Shown here: positions 1-7,757 of the stretch, piece by piece | Numbering within the stretch: position 1 is the stretch's first letter | Layout: the number at the start of each line of letters is the position of its first letter | Origin: an uncultured Clostridiaceae bacterium | GTDB taxonomy: Bacteria > Bacillota > Clostridia > Lachnospirales > Lachnospiraceae | Length of the DNA stretch: 64,000 bases | Assembly: GCA_947177415.1 (NCBI GenBank) | Contig: CAMWUK010000004.1 | Location: 1-64,000, forward strand | Direction: 5' to 3' | Translations under genes and position numbers: made by a program | Notes under the pieces: model-generated | Seen by the model: only the letters and a program-made list of their open reading frames with translations | What the model was told of the DNA's origin: nothing | The model's database searches: none

Positions 1-93
1 TTGTTATAAAAAATGTGTCGCATTTATGCGGCTTGTGGCGTTTCGCAAACGCCTAGTATCATTTAAATGAAAGGAGTATGGTTAATCATTAAT

Positions 94-837
94 ATGAAGA
101 ATGTACACATAGATATTGAAAACCTAACATTTTCTTATGGAAAATCTCTTGTCCTAAAGGATATAACTATACATGCCCATGAGGGAGAGACTATAGGAAT
201 TATAGGGCAAAATGGAGCAGGTAAGTCTACACTTCTTAAGCTTATAGTAGGTTTGTATCTTGATTTCACTGGTGAAATCAAAGTGGAAGACATTTTGGTA
301 AAGAAAAAGAATCTTTCCGAAATCAGAAAAATCATTGGCTATGTATTTCAGGATTCTGACAGTCAGCTTTTTATGTCTACTGCCTATGAAGATGTAGCCT
401 TTGCTCCAAGAAATTATGGACTTCCAGAAGAGGAAGTAGAAGAGAGAACATTGTATGCACTAGAGAGGGTTGGTGCTTTAGGTCTTCGGGATAAACAAAT
501 TTATAAAATGTCTGGCGGCGAGAAAAAGCTGGTGTCTATAGCCACAATATTATCCATGACACCAGATATTATGATTATGGATGAGCCTTCTGTTGCACTG
601 GATCCGAAAAACAGAAGAAATTTGATAAAGTTAATGAATTCTTTTGATAAACTAAAGATTATTACATCCCATGATTTGGATTTTGTTATGGATACTTGCA
701 CCAGAGTTATATTGATAGATAATGGTTCTGTGATTCAAGATGGGAAAGCAGAGGATATCCTTCAAAATGAGAAATTACTTGAGGCACATGGACTGGAACT
801 TCCATTGTCTCTATACCATAAAAGGAAAGGAGATTGA
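94..837 (+). CDS. ECF-type ABC transporter ATP-binding protein (cobalt/nickel type)
   Basis: ATPase that would power an energy-coupling-factor importer at the membrane. Visible motifs are Walker A (GQNGAGKST), the signature MSGGEKKL and Walker B (IMIMDEP), all in one domain of about 247 residues, the size usual for CbiO/NikO/EcfA. The substrate is not shown by the sequence. larE starts 2 nt after its stop, and larB and larC follow, so nickel or cobalt is the reasonable inference; membrane partners would lie left of the window. Start is uncertain: AAGGAG at 71-76 lies between in-frame ATGs at 67 and 94, and the later one gives a normal N-terminus (MKNVHIDIENLTFSYG). Confidence 0.82.
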   Translation: MKNVHIDIENLTFSYGKSLVLKDITIHAHEGETIGIIGQNGAGKSTLLKLIVGLYLDFTGEIKVEDILVKKKNLSEIRKIIGYVFQDSDSQLFMSTAYEDVAFAPRNYGLPEEEVEERTLYALERVGALGLRDKQIYKMSGGEKKLVSIATILSMTPDIMIMDEPSVALDPKNRRNLIKLMNSFDKLKIITSHDLDFVMDTCTRVILIDNGSVIQDGKAEDILQNEKLLEAHGLELPLSLYHKRKGD

Positions 838-838
838 G

Positions 839-1609
839 ATGAACTTAGAAACTTTTTTTGCAGAAAATAGAAAATGTGCAATTGCCTTTTCTGGTGGAAC
901 TGACTCCGCCTTTCTTCTGTATGCAGCAAAAAGTTATGGATGTGATGTCAAGGCATACTATATACATAGTCCCTTTCAGCCTGCATTTGAACTTGAGGAT
1001 GCAAAAAGGATGGCGGAACAATTAGATATAGATCTGACAGTAATAGAATGCAATATTTTAGAAAATGAGCAGGTAAGAAGCAATCCAGTAAACAGATGTT
1101 ACTATTGTAAGAAAAATATATTTGAAAAAATAATAACACAAGTCCAAACAGATGGTTATCCAGTTATTCTTGATGGAACAAATGCATCAGATGATGTAAA
1201 TGACCGACTGGGAATGAAAGTTTTGGCAGAATTAAATGTGTTATCACCATTAAGAATATGCAAAATTACAAAAACAGATGTCCGCAGACTGTCTAAAGAG
1301 GCAGGGTTATTTACTTATCAGAAACCATCTTATGCATGTCTTGCCACAAGAATTCCGTCAGGACATAGAATTGAAGAAGCAGATTTATTGAAGATTGAGA
1401 AGTCAGAAGACGTACTTTCCAAAATGGGTTTTCAAAATTTTCGTATAAGAATGTACCGCTATGAAGACAGCGTGGCTGCACTGGAGACAGAGGAAGGACA
1501 GTGGAAATATGCATACAATAATCTGGATAAGATTGAGGAAAGATTAAGTCCATGGTTTGATAAAGTTGTTTTGGAGAATACATATAGAAAGTCAGAAATT
1601 ATTTTCTAA
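839..1609 (+). CDS. larE: ATP-dependent sulfur transferase LarE (nickel-pincer cofactor synthesis)
   Basis: LarE adenylates the nicotinate-derived precursor made by LarB and inserts sulfur to form the pincer ligand that LarC metallates with nickel. The 256-residue protein has the PP-loop SGGTDS at residues 18-23. It carries three cysteines placed as in the [4Fe-4S]-type LarE: CYYC (C87, C90) and C167 in YACLATRIP. Single-cysteine LarE proteins sacrifice their own sulfur, whereas the three-cysteine type is thought to hold an extra sulfide on a cluster. The start at 839 is set by GGAAAGGAGA at 824-833 just upstream. The gene is tightly packed in an ATPase-larE-larB-larC operon. No larA (lactate racemase) is in view. 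Confidence 0.9.
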   Translation: MNLETFFAENRKCAIAFSGGTDSAFLLYAAKSYGCDVKAYYIHSPFQPAFELEDAKRMAEQLDIDLTVIECNILENEQVRSNPVNRCYYCKKNIFEKIITQVQTDGYPVILDGTNASDDVNDRLGMKVLAELNVLSPLRICKITKTDVRRLSKEAGLFTYQKPSYACLATRIPSGHRIEEADLLKIEKSEDVLSKMGFQNFRIRMYRYEDSVAALETEEGQWKYAYNNLDKIEERLSPWFDKVVLENTYRKSEIIF

Positions 1610-1628
1610 CGGGTATATGGAGGTTGAG

Positions 1629-2402
1629 ATGAACGAATCAGGAATTATCACATTATTAGAACAGGTCAAGGAAGGAACTGTAGATGTTTCAGAGGCAGTA
1701 TTGAAGTTAAAAATGGAACCATTTGAAGAGTTAGGGTATGCAAAAGTAGATCACCATAGAGGGGTAAGACAGGGGATGCAGGAGGTAATCTATGGGCAGA
1801 GCAAAACCCCGGAACAGATTTGTGGAATTGTAAACAGTATGTGGAATCGTGGAGCAGAAAACATACTAATTTCCCGGATGAAACCTGAGGCAGCAAATTA
1901 TGTAAGAAAAGAACTTGGAACGAAAGTGGAATTGTTTTATGATGAAATATCACATACTGGTGTTGTCAACTGGTATAGAGATAGAGAATTAGTTGGAAAT
2001 ATAGTAATTGCATCTGGTGGTACAAGTGATATGCCAGTTTGCGAAGAAGCTGCTATAACGGCGGAAGTTCTTGGTAACAAGGTAACCCGCTTGTATGATG
2101 TCGGGGTATCAGGTATTCATAGACTTCTTGCACATTCCAAAATTCTTATGGAGGCGAGAGTGATTATTGTAGTTGCTGGTATGGAAGGTGCACTTCCAAG
2201 TGTAATAGGCGGATTAACAGACTGCCCGGTTATAGCTGTACCAACCAGTGTCGGATATGGAGCCAACTTTGGAGGACTTTCTGCACTTCTTTCCATGCTT
2301 AATTCTTGTGCCAGTGGTGTAACGGTTGTGAATATAGACAATGGATTTGGTGCGGCATATAGTGCCAGTATGATTAATCAGATGAAAGGGATGGATGAAT
2401 AG
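1629..2402 (+). CDS. larB: Pyridinium-3,5-biscarboxylic acid mononucleotide synthase LarB
   Basis: LarB carboxylates and hydrolyses nicotinic acid adenine dinucleotide, the first step of nickel-pincer cofactor synthesis. The C-terminal half is the AIR-carboxylase-like (PurE-like) domain, with SGGTSDMPVCEEAA and the glycine-rich GMEGALPSVIGGL stretch, and the length of 257 residues is usual. The start is chosen at ATG 1629 because GGAGG (1619-1623) lies 5 nt upstream; an in-frame ATG at 1617 lies ahead of that site. The stop TAG (2400-2402) directly abuts the larC ATG, which suggests translational coupling. Confidence 0.92.
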   Translation: MNESGIITLLEQVKEGTVDVSEAVLKLKMEPFEELGYAKVDHHRGVRQGMQEVIYGQSKTPEQICGIVNSMWNRGAENILISRMKPEAANYVRKELGTKVELFYDEISHTGVVNWYRDRELVGNIVIASGGTSDMPVCEEAAITAEVLGNKVTRLYDVGVSGIHRLLAHSKILMEARVIIVVAGMEGALPSVIGGLTDCPVIAVPTSVGYGANFGGLSALLSMLNSCASGVTVVNIDNGFGAAYSASMINQMKGMDE

Positions 2403-3701
2403 ATGGGTAAGACTTTATATCTGGAATGTAATATGGGAGCGGCAGGGGATATGATTACCGCTGCATTATATGAACTTCTTGAAGAAAAGGAAAAAGAGGA
2501 ATTTTGTCAAGTAATGAACAAGGAAGAATTGGGAATCCGTGTTGTGCCTGAGAAAGTAGAGAAGTGTGGTGTACAGGGAACACATATAAAGGTATTGATA
2601 GGAGAACAAGAAGAGGAAAGCTGCGAAAAATATATAAAAGAACATAGTCATCATAAGCATCATCACTCAAACCATGAAGACACTCATTATCATTCCCAAC
2701 AGGAACATACACATCACCATAAGCATTTTCATGCTTCCCTTGCAGAAGTTCATTCTATTATTGACAGTTACCCTGTAAAGGAATCTGTGAAGAATAGAGC
2801 GAAAGCTGTGTATGAACAGATTGCAGAAGCAGAAAGCCATGCTCATGGAAAGCCCGTGTCTGAAATTCATTTTCATGAGGTAGGTATGAAGGATGCCATC
2901 GCAGATGTATTAAATACATGTTGGATTGCAGACAGGCTTTCAGTTGATAACATTATAGTCTCTGATATAAATGTAGGATTTGGAGAAGTGCATTGTGCTC
3001 ATGGAATTTTACCAGTACCAGCTCCTGCTACAGCATTTCTTTTGCAAGGAGCACCTATTTACCAAGGAGAAATCCGTGGGGAGATGTGTACCCCTACAGG
3101 GGCAGCATTATTACAACACTTAAAGACTGGATTTGGAAGAATGCCAGCCATGAAGATAGAAAAGATTGGATATGGCATGGGAAAAAAAGACTTTCCACAA
3201 GCTAATTGCATTAGGGCTTTTCTAGGTGAAGAATCGGAAAGTTTATCAGACAAAATCGTAGAATTGTCCTGTAATTTAGACGATATGACAGGTGAAGAGA
3301 TCGCATTTGCCACAGAGATATTAAGGACAGCAGGGGCTTTAGATGTATATACAGAGACAATTACAATGAAGAAAAACCGACCAGGAATAAAGCTTGTATG
3401 TCTCTGTAAACCTGCTGACGCAGACAGAATGGCACATACGATTTTAAAAAATACCACTACTTGGGGAGTACGGAGATTAGAGTATGACCGTTATATTTTA
3501 GAACGTCACATAAAAAACATAGAAACAGAATATGGATGTGTAAGAATAAAAAAAGGTAAAGGATATGGAATTACCAAATGGAAACCAGAATATGAGGATA
3601 TGGCAGATATAGCAGAAAGTAAACAGATTTCTATTAAGGAAGTAGAGCAGACCGTAATCAGAGGTAATAGTTCAGGTAGGTCTGCACATTTACTGTGCTG
3701 A
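2403..3701 (+). CDS. larC: Nickel insertion protein LarC, His-rich, with element-derived C-terminus
   Basis: LarC is the CTP-dependent nickel insertase (cyclometallase) completing the pincer cofactor. Here it is one uninterrupted 432-residue frame, unlike lactobacilli where larC1 and larC2 are joined by frameshifting. A strongly His-rich segment spans about residues 81-110, a likely nickel store or handling loop, and NLDDMTGEE marks the C-terminal domain. The last 12 or so codons (from 3664) lie inside a truncated copy of the GTAAC palindromic repeat (GTTCAGGTAGGTCTGCACA), so the native C-terminus has been replaced or extended by mobile-element sequence. Confidence 0.92.
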   Translation: MGKTLYLECNMGAAGDMITAALYELLEEKEKEEFCQVMNKEELGIRVVPEKVEKCGVQGTHIKVLIGEQEEESCEKYIKEHSHHKHHHSNHEDTHYHSQQEHTHHHKHFHASLAEVHSIIDSYPVKESVKNRAKAVYEQIAEAESHAHGKPVSEIHFHEVGMKDAIADVLNTCWIADRLSVDNIIVSDINVGFGEVHCAHGILPVPAPATAFLLQGAPIYQGEIRGEMCTPTGAALLQHLKTGFGRMPAMKIEKIGYGMGKKDFPQANCIRAFLGEESESLSDKIVELSCNLDDMTGEEIAFATEILRTAGALDVYTETITMKKNRPGIKLVCLCKPADADRMAHTILKNTTTWGVRRLEYDRYILERHIKNIETEYGCVRIKKGKGYGITKWKPEYEDMADIAESKQISIKEVEQTVIRGNSSGRSAHLLC

Positions 3702-3745
3702 CCGTAAGAAAAACTAAAACAGGATTAGAATTGGCATAATGATTC
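3664..3745 (+). repeat. Truncated GTAAC-family element overlapping the larC 3' end
   Basis: Begins GTAATAGTTCAGGTAG, then hairpin 1 (GTCTGCACA, a loop, then a weakened partner), then CGTAAGAAAAACTAAAACAG and the first strand of hairpin 2 (GGATTAGAATTGGC). It matches the left halves of the copies at 13586 and 39862, but the right half and terminal GTTAC are missing. No target duplication can be assigned. It encodes the last residues of LarC. Confidence 0.75.
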
Positions 3746-3766
3746 ATATATTTGTAAGGTAAATAT

Positions 3767-3892
3767 ATGCTTACTGTTGCAGGTCTTGTGTTTGGAGTTT
3801 TATGTCTTATATCATACATAAAGATTGGATGGAATGGTCTGGGTGGTGTGGATTATTGTTTTTTTGAACTACTATTTGGAAATAATAAATAA
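3767..3892 (+). CDS. Possible 41-residue membrane peptide or gene remnant
   Basis: Small frame with an N-terminal hydrophobic run (LTVAGLVFGVLCLISYI) that could span the membrane, and AAGG (3756-3759) 7 nt before the ATG. It lies between a truncated mobile element and a complete one. It is either a genuine small membrane protein or the 3' end of a larger broken gene. No family is recognised. Confidence 0.3.
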   Translation: MLTVAGLVFGVLCLISYIKIGWNGLGGVDYCFFELLFGNNK

Positions 3893-3895
3893 GAT

Positions 3896-4038
3896 GTAAC
3901 TATTCAGGTAGAAACACGCATTTACTGCGTGTTTCGTAAGAAAAAGCAAATCTTAAAATCTTACAATGTTTAAGCCCTATCGCCGAAGGCGAATTAATAT
4001 GGGCTTAAACGTAACTGTTCATGGTTCTGAACAGTTAC
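3896..4038 (+). mobile_element. GTAAC-family MITE-like element, full length, 8-bp duplication (7/8)
   Basis: Left end GTAACTATTCAGGTAG, hairpin 1 (GAAACACGCA/TGCGTGTTTC, 3911-3935), CGTAAG, hairpin 2 (TTTAAGCCC/GGGCTTAAA capped by CGCCGAAGGCG), CGTAAC, and a terminal hairpin ending GAACAGTTAC. Flanks are AATAAGAT (3888-3895) and AATAAGTT (4039-4046), an 8-bp target duplication with one mismatch. Nearly identical copies lie at 16164 and 52492. It carries no gene. Confidence 0.88.
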
Positions 4039-4050
4039 AATAAGTTTATT

Positions 4051-4091
4051 AAGTCTCATAAACCTTATTGTTGGATTTATGGGACTTTTTT
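4051..4091 (+). terminator. Rho-independent terminator before the CODH promoter
   Basis: AAGTCTCATAAACC pairs with GGATTTATGGGACTT (one bulged base) and is followed directly by a T tract. It would end transcription arriving from the lar operon and insulate the CODH promoter at 4275. Confidence 0.7.
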
Positions 4092-4095
4092 GTGC

Positions 4096-4160
4096 TTGAG
4101 TTATATTATATCTCAACTTGTACAATTTTTATTTTAAATACAAGAATAATTGTGCAAGTT
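4096..4160. promoter_or_regulatory. Paired dyads upstream of the CODH promoter (possible operator)
   Basis: Two inverted repeats stand in tandem. TTGAG/CTCAA arms occupy 4096-4116 around an AT core. AACTTGTACAATT (4115-4127) faces AATTGTGCAAGTT (4148-4160), complementary at 12 of 13 positions. They lie about 115-180 bp ahead of the promoter. The dyads are seen directly; a role in binding a regulator of the CODH operon is only inferred. Confidence 0.35.
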
Positions 4161-4274
4161 GCATGTGATGAACCATGGATTCTGAAAAGTCATTGCAAGT
4201 TATACATACTTAATCAATAAAAATGGTAACATTATGTAAGAAAGGATAAAAAGAAGAAAGGTTAAAGTATTTTC

Positions 4275-4303
4275 TTGACAATAAAAACCACCAATGATAA
4301 AAT
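4275..4303 (+). promoter_or_regulatory. Sigma-A type promoter for the CODH-ABC transporter operon
   Basis: TTGACA (4275-4280), a 17-bp spacer and TAAAAT (4298-4303). Transcription would start near 4310, leaving a leader of about 265 nt, most of which is the palindromic element at 4379-4555, before the CODH ATG at 4578. Confidence 0.7.
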
Positions 4304-4378
4304 AAATACATACTAATCATATAAGATAAGTAGGATTTGAAAGCACAAAGCACTATACAAAGAAAAAATAATGTTCCG

Positions 4379-4555
4379 AGATTATTCACGGCCTTAAGCA
4401 TGAACTAAGTCTTATGTAAGCCGAAGGCTAGAAATAAAGACTTAGTCATGCTTAATAGGTCAATTGACAATGATTGCAGACAGGTGACGCTGCCAAGCGG
4501 CTCCTAGCTGCGATAGCAGCGGTCTGCAATATAAGTCGTGAATAATTGAGGATAT
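4379..4555 (+). repeat. Family-B palindromic element in the CODH leader (structured)
   Basis: Ends are ATTATTCACG and CGTGAATAAT (10 bp, perfect). One internal hairpin is ACTAAGTCTT/AAGACTTAGT enclosing AGCCGAAGGCT. A second is ATTGCAGAC/GTCTGCAAT enclosing CGCTGC/GCAGCG. The right end (TGCAATATAAGTCG, then AATAATTGAGGAT) recurs at 12491 and, partly, at 12886 and 51828. Because it lies between promoter and gene it would be transcribed as a folded leader. It could affect expression, but no known riboswitch class is recognised. Confidence 0.6.
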
Positions 4556-4577
4556 TGATTCAAAGAAAGGATAAACT

Positions 4578-6677
4578 ATGAGCGAACATATACATAATCA
4601 TAAACAAGAACATACACACACACATTCACATAATGGCAGTCCTGCAAATATTCATTCCCATCGTGCCTTAATTGGCTTTGATGAACATGGAATTCCTACA
4701 GTTGTTGCAAAGGCTGACCACAATGATGATGACGATCCACAGGCATTTATCCGTGACTATATGAATGCTGTGTCGGAATACCGTAAAACATTTCCATCCA
4801 AGCAGGATGTAATGGAGCAGACCCCTGACCCGGCAGTACGTGAAATGCTTCTTAGAACGGAGCAGCTAGGTATTGATACTACCTTTGACCGTTTTGATAA
4901 ACAAAAGCCACAATGTAATTTTGGACTTGCCGGAATCTGTTGTAAAATCTGTAATATGGGTCCATGCCGGATTACTGCCAAAGCACCAAAAGGAGTGTGT
5001 GGTGCAGATGCTGACCTTATTGTTGCAAGAAACCTCCTTCGTTCTGCTGCCGCAGGTGTGGCACAGCATGGTATGCACGCAAGGGAAGTTATTTTAGCTC
5101 TTAAATGGGCAGCGGAAGGCAAGCTTGATGTGCCAATTATGGGAAAACAGAAAATTAAAGATACTGCAGAAGCTTTTGGAATAAAGACAAAGAACCGTCC
5201 TCTTAAAAAAATTGCATCAGAACTTGCAGATGTTCTTTTAGAAGATCTCTCAAGAACAATTCCAGACGATTATAAAACAATTCGTGCCTGTGCACCTTTA
5301 GAAAGGCAAAAGGTTTGGGAGAATCTGGATATTCTTCCTATTAGTGCCTACCATGAAGTTTTTGAAGCATATCATAAGACAGGCTGTGCTACAGATGGTG
5401 ATTGGAAAAGCATTATGCAGCAGTTTCTACGCTGTGGGCTTGCTTTCACATTTTCCGGTGTTGTGGGTGCTTCCATTGCAACAGATGCCCTGTTTGGTGT
5501 AGGTGACAGAGTTACTGCAAAGGTGAATCTTGGAGCATTAAAAAAGGGATATGTAAATATTGCCGTACATGGTCATTTACCTCTTCTTGTCAGCCAGATT
5601 GTGAAAACAGGCCAGCAGGAGAAGTTTATAGAACTTGCAAAATCGAAAGGTGCAAAAGGAATCCGTTTTTATGGAATATGCTGTTCGGGACTTTCTGCAA
5701 TGTACCGTTATGAGGGGGTAATTCCTCTTTCTAATGCAGTTTCTGCAGAGCTTGTTTTAGGTACAGGTGCCCTTGATTTGTGGGTAGCAGATGTCCAGGA
5801 TGTTTTTCCATCCATAATGGAAGTTGCAAAGTGTTTTAAAACTACCGTTGTTACCACCAGCGAATCCGCAAGACTGCCTGGTGCAGAGCGTTTTGAATAC
5901 GACCATCATCATGCAAATATTGACGAAACGAAAGCGTTGGCAGAAAAAATCGTTCTTCGTGCCATTGAAAGCTTTGAGGAAAGAAAGGGAATCCCTGTCT
6001 ACATACCGCCTTATGAATCAGATGCGGAAGTTGGTTTTTCAGTGGAATATGTACACAAGCGTTTTGGAAGTATGGCACCATTGGCAGAGGCAATAAAAAG
6101 TGGAAAAATTTTAGGAATTGTCAACATGGTAGGATGTAATAACCCAAAGGTGCTTTATGAAAAGGCAATTGTGGATGTAGCAAAGGTTCTGCTTGAAAAT
6201 AATGTTCTCATTTTGTCAAATGGCTGTGCATCTTTTCCTCTTATGAAGCTGGGATATTGTAACACTTCGGCTCTTGAGCAAACCGGGGAAAGTCTTAGGG
6301 AATTTTTACAGCCTGACCTGCCTCCTGTGTGGCATGTTGGCGAATGTATCGACAATACCCGTTCTTCTGGTATTTTTGCAGGCATTGCGGGAGAACTGGG
6401 AAAGAAAATTTATGAATTGCCATTTGCATTTTCCTCACCAGAATGGGGAAATGAAAAAGGAATTGATGCAGCACTAGGTTTCAGGCTTATGGGCGTAAAT
6501 TCCTATCATTGTGTAGAAGCACAAATATATGGTTCTAAAAATGTAATAGAATTTTTAAAACATGGTACAAAGGAGCTTTTAGGCTCTACTATGAACGTTG
6601 ACACAGATCCAGTATCACTAGGTCACAAAATTGTGGAAGATATGAAGCTAAAAAGAAAGCAGTTGGGATGGGATTAA
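4578..6677 (+). CDS. Ni-dependent CO dehydrogenase catalytic subunit homologue (CooS-like), altered C-cluster ligand
   Basis: Family enzymes interconvert CO and CO2 at a Ni-Fe-S C-cluster. D- and B-cluster cysteines are intact at C113, C121, C122, C125, C130 and C141. C-cluster positions visible are HGH (H331/H333), GICC (C368/C369), GCNNPK (C520), NGCAS (C550) and GECIDN (C590), plus a conserved lysine K627. However, the motif usually written V-D-x-Q-C reads VADVQD, with Asp at residue 408 where a ligand cysteine is expected. The N-terminus adds a His- and Asp-rich stretch of about 55 residues, suggesting metal binding. No cooC or cooF lies nearby; an SsuABC-like importer follows in the same operon. 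CO oxidation activity is therefore not assured. AAAGGA at 4564-4569 precedes the ATG by 8 nt. Confidence 0.88.
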   Translation: MSEHIHNHKQEHTHTHSHNGSPANIHSHRALIGFDEHGIPTVVAKADHNDDDDPQAFIRDYMNAVSEYRKTFPSKQDVMEQTPDPAVREMLLRTEQLGIDTTFDRFDKQKPQCNFGLAGICCKICNMGPCRITAKAPKGVCGADADLIVARNLLRSAAAGVAQHGMHAREVILALKWAAEGKLDVPIMGKQKIKDTAEAFGIKTKNRPLKKIASELADVLLEDLSRTIPDDYKTIRACAPLERQKVWENLDILPISAYHEVFEAYHKTGCATDGDWKSIMQQFLRCGLAFTFSGVVGASIATDALFGVGDRVTAKVNLGALKKGYVNIAVHGHLPLLVSQIVKTGQQEKFIELAKSKGAKGIRFYGICCSGLSAMYRYEGVIPLSNAVSAELVLGTGALDLWVADVQDVFPSIMEVAKCFKTTVVTTSESARLPGAERFEYDHHHANIDETKALAEKIVLRAIESFEERKGIPVYIPPYESDAEVGFSVEYVHKRFGSMAPLAEAIKSGKILGIVNMVGCNNPKVLYEKAIVDVAKVLLENNVLILSNGCASFPLMKLGYCNTSALEQTGESLREFLQPDLPPVWHVGECIDNTRSSGIFAGIAGELGKKIYELPFAFSSPEWGNEKGIDAALGFRLMGVNSYHCVEAQIYGSKNVIEFLKHGTKELLGSTMNVDTDPVSLGHKIVEDMKLKRKQLGWD

Positions 6678-6711
6678 AGTAAAAGTCAAGGAAAGAAAGG
6701 ATAAGATTATT

Positions 6712-7668
6712 ATGAAGAAAAGAAAGATACAAAAATATGCTGCAATATTTGCGATAGCAGTACTGACATTTGCCTTATCCTCCTGCAGTAAGGGAACTGG
6801 CAAGGCATCTGACGGCACAGCTTCTCCTAAAAATACTGTAAAAATAGCATATCTGCCAATTACACATTCTCTGGCTGTTTTGGAAGAAGCAGAAGAATTG
6901 GAAGAAAGCACTGGTTTAAAGATTGAGTTAGTAAAATATGGATCTTGGCCGGAACTTTTAGATGCTCTTAATACAGGTCAGGTAGATGGTGCAGAGGTGC
7001 TTATTGAACTTGCAATGAAATCAAAACAGGAAGGTATTGGAATTAAGGCAGTAGCCCTAGGTCATAAGGATGGTAATGTTATTGTAACCAATAAAAATAT
7101 CAAATCTATATCCGATCTGAAAGGCAAGAAGTTTGCCATACCTCACCGCCAGTCCTCACACAATATTTTACTTAACGATGCATTGGCAGAGGCAGGTTTA
7201 ACCACAGCCGATTTAGAGGTGGTAGAGCTTGCACCAACGGAAATGCCATCAGCGTTAGCATCAGGTCAGATTGATGGATACTGTGTGGCAGAACCATTTG
7301 GGGCAAAGGCAGTTTCCCTTGATGTAGGACAGGTGCTTTTAAAGTCTGAAGAAATTTGGAAAGATTCCCTATGCTGTGGATTGGTATTGACAGATGCCTT
7401 CCTTAATGACAGAACTACAGATGCAAAATCATTTGTAGAAAGTTATAAAAAGGCAGGAAAAAATCTTACTCAAGAAAAGGCGAAAGAGGTTGCTAAAAAA
7501 TACTTGAACTCGGATGATAAGGTACTTGACCTTTCTCTTCAATGGATTTCATACGATGATCTTGAAATTACAGAAGAGACCTACAATACCCTTGTAGAAA
7601 AAGTGAAGAAGTATGGTCTTTCTGACAATCCGCCTGTGTTTGATGATTTTGTAAAAAAAGATTTGTAA
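6712..7668 (+). CDS. ABC transporter substrate-binding lipoprotein (SsuA/TauA/NMT1-like)
   Basis: Extracytoplasmic binding protein with a lipoprotein signal (MKKRKIQKYA, hydrophobic core, lipobox LSSC), followed by a periplasmic-binding type II fold of about 290 residues. It resembles binding proteins for sulfonates, nitrate and thiamine precursors. The substrate is unknown; linkage to CODH and the lar genes makes a metal or cofactor precursor possible, but nothing in the sequence shows this. The stop codon TAA (7666-7668) begins TAACAGTTTAG, a degenerate end of the GTAAC repeat. The permease and ATPase genes follow, completing the importer. Confidence 0.85.
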   Translation: MKKRKIQKYAAIFAIAVLTFALSSCSKGTGKASDGTASPKNTVKIAYLPITHSLAVLEEAEELEESTGLKIELVKYGSWPELLDALNTGQVDGAEVLIELAMKSKQEGIGIKAVALGHKDGNVIVTNKNIKSISDLKGKKFAIPHRQSSHNILLNDALAEAGLTTADLEVVELAPTEMPSALASGQIDGYCVAEPFGAKAVSLDVGQVLLKSEEIWKDSLCCGLVLTDAFLNDRTTDAKSFVESYKKAGKNLTQEKAKEVAKKYLNSDDKVLDLSLQWISYDDLEITEETYNTLVEKVKKYGLSDNPPVFDDFVKKDL

Positions 7669-7757
7669 CAGTTTAGAACCTGCAAAAGTGATGGACAAAT
7701 CAGACAACAGAGTATTTGACTTATGTGCAAAAGGCATGCACAAGAATGGAGAATAAA

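Noticed and set aside
37..53. Terminator or element end at the left edge
   Set aside because: GGCGTTTCGCAAACGCC is a clear hairpin but has no T tract, and too little sequence is available to assign it.
2466..2712. Minus-strand frames opposite the larC His-rich region
   Set aside because: Met/Leu-rich shadow frames created by CAT/CAC codons on the coding strand.
4304..4577. NiCo or other riboswitch in the CODH leader
   Set aside because: The fold is real but matches no riboswitch consensus I know, and its ends recur as a repeat elsewhere; reported as a repeat instead.
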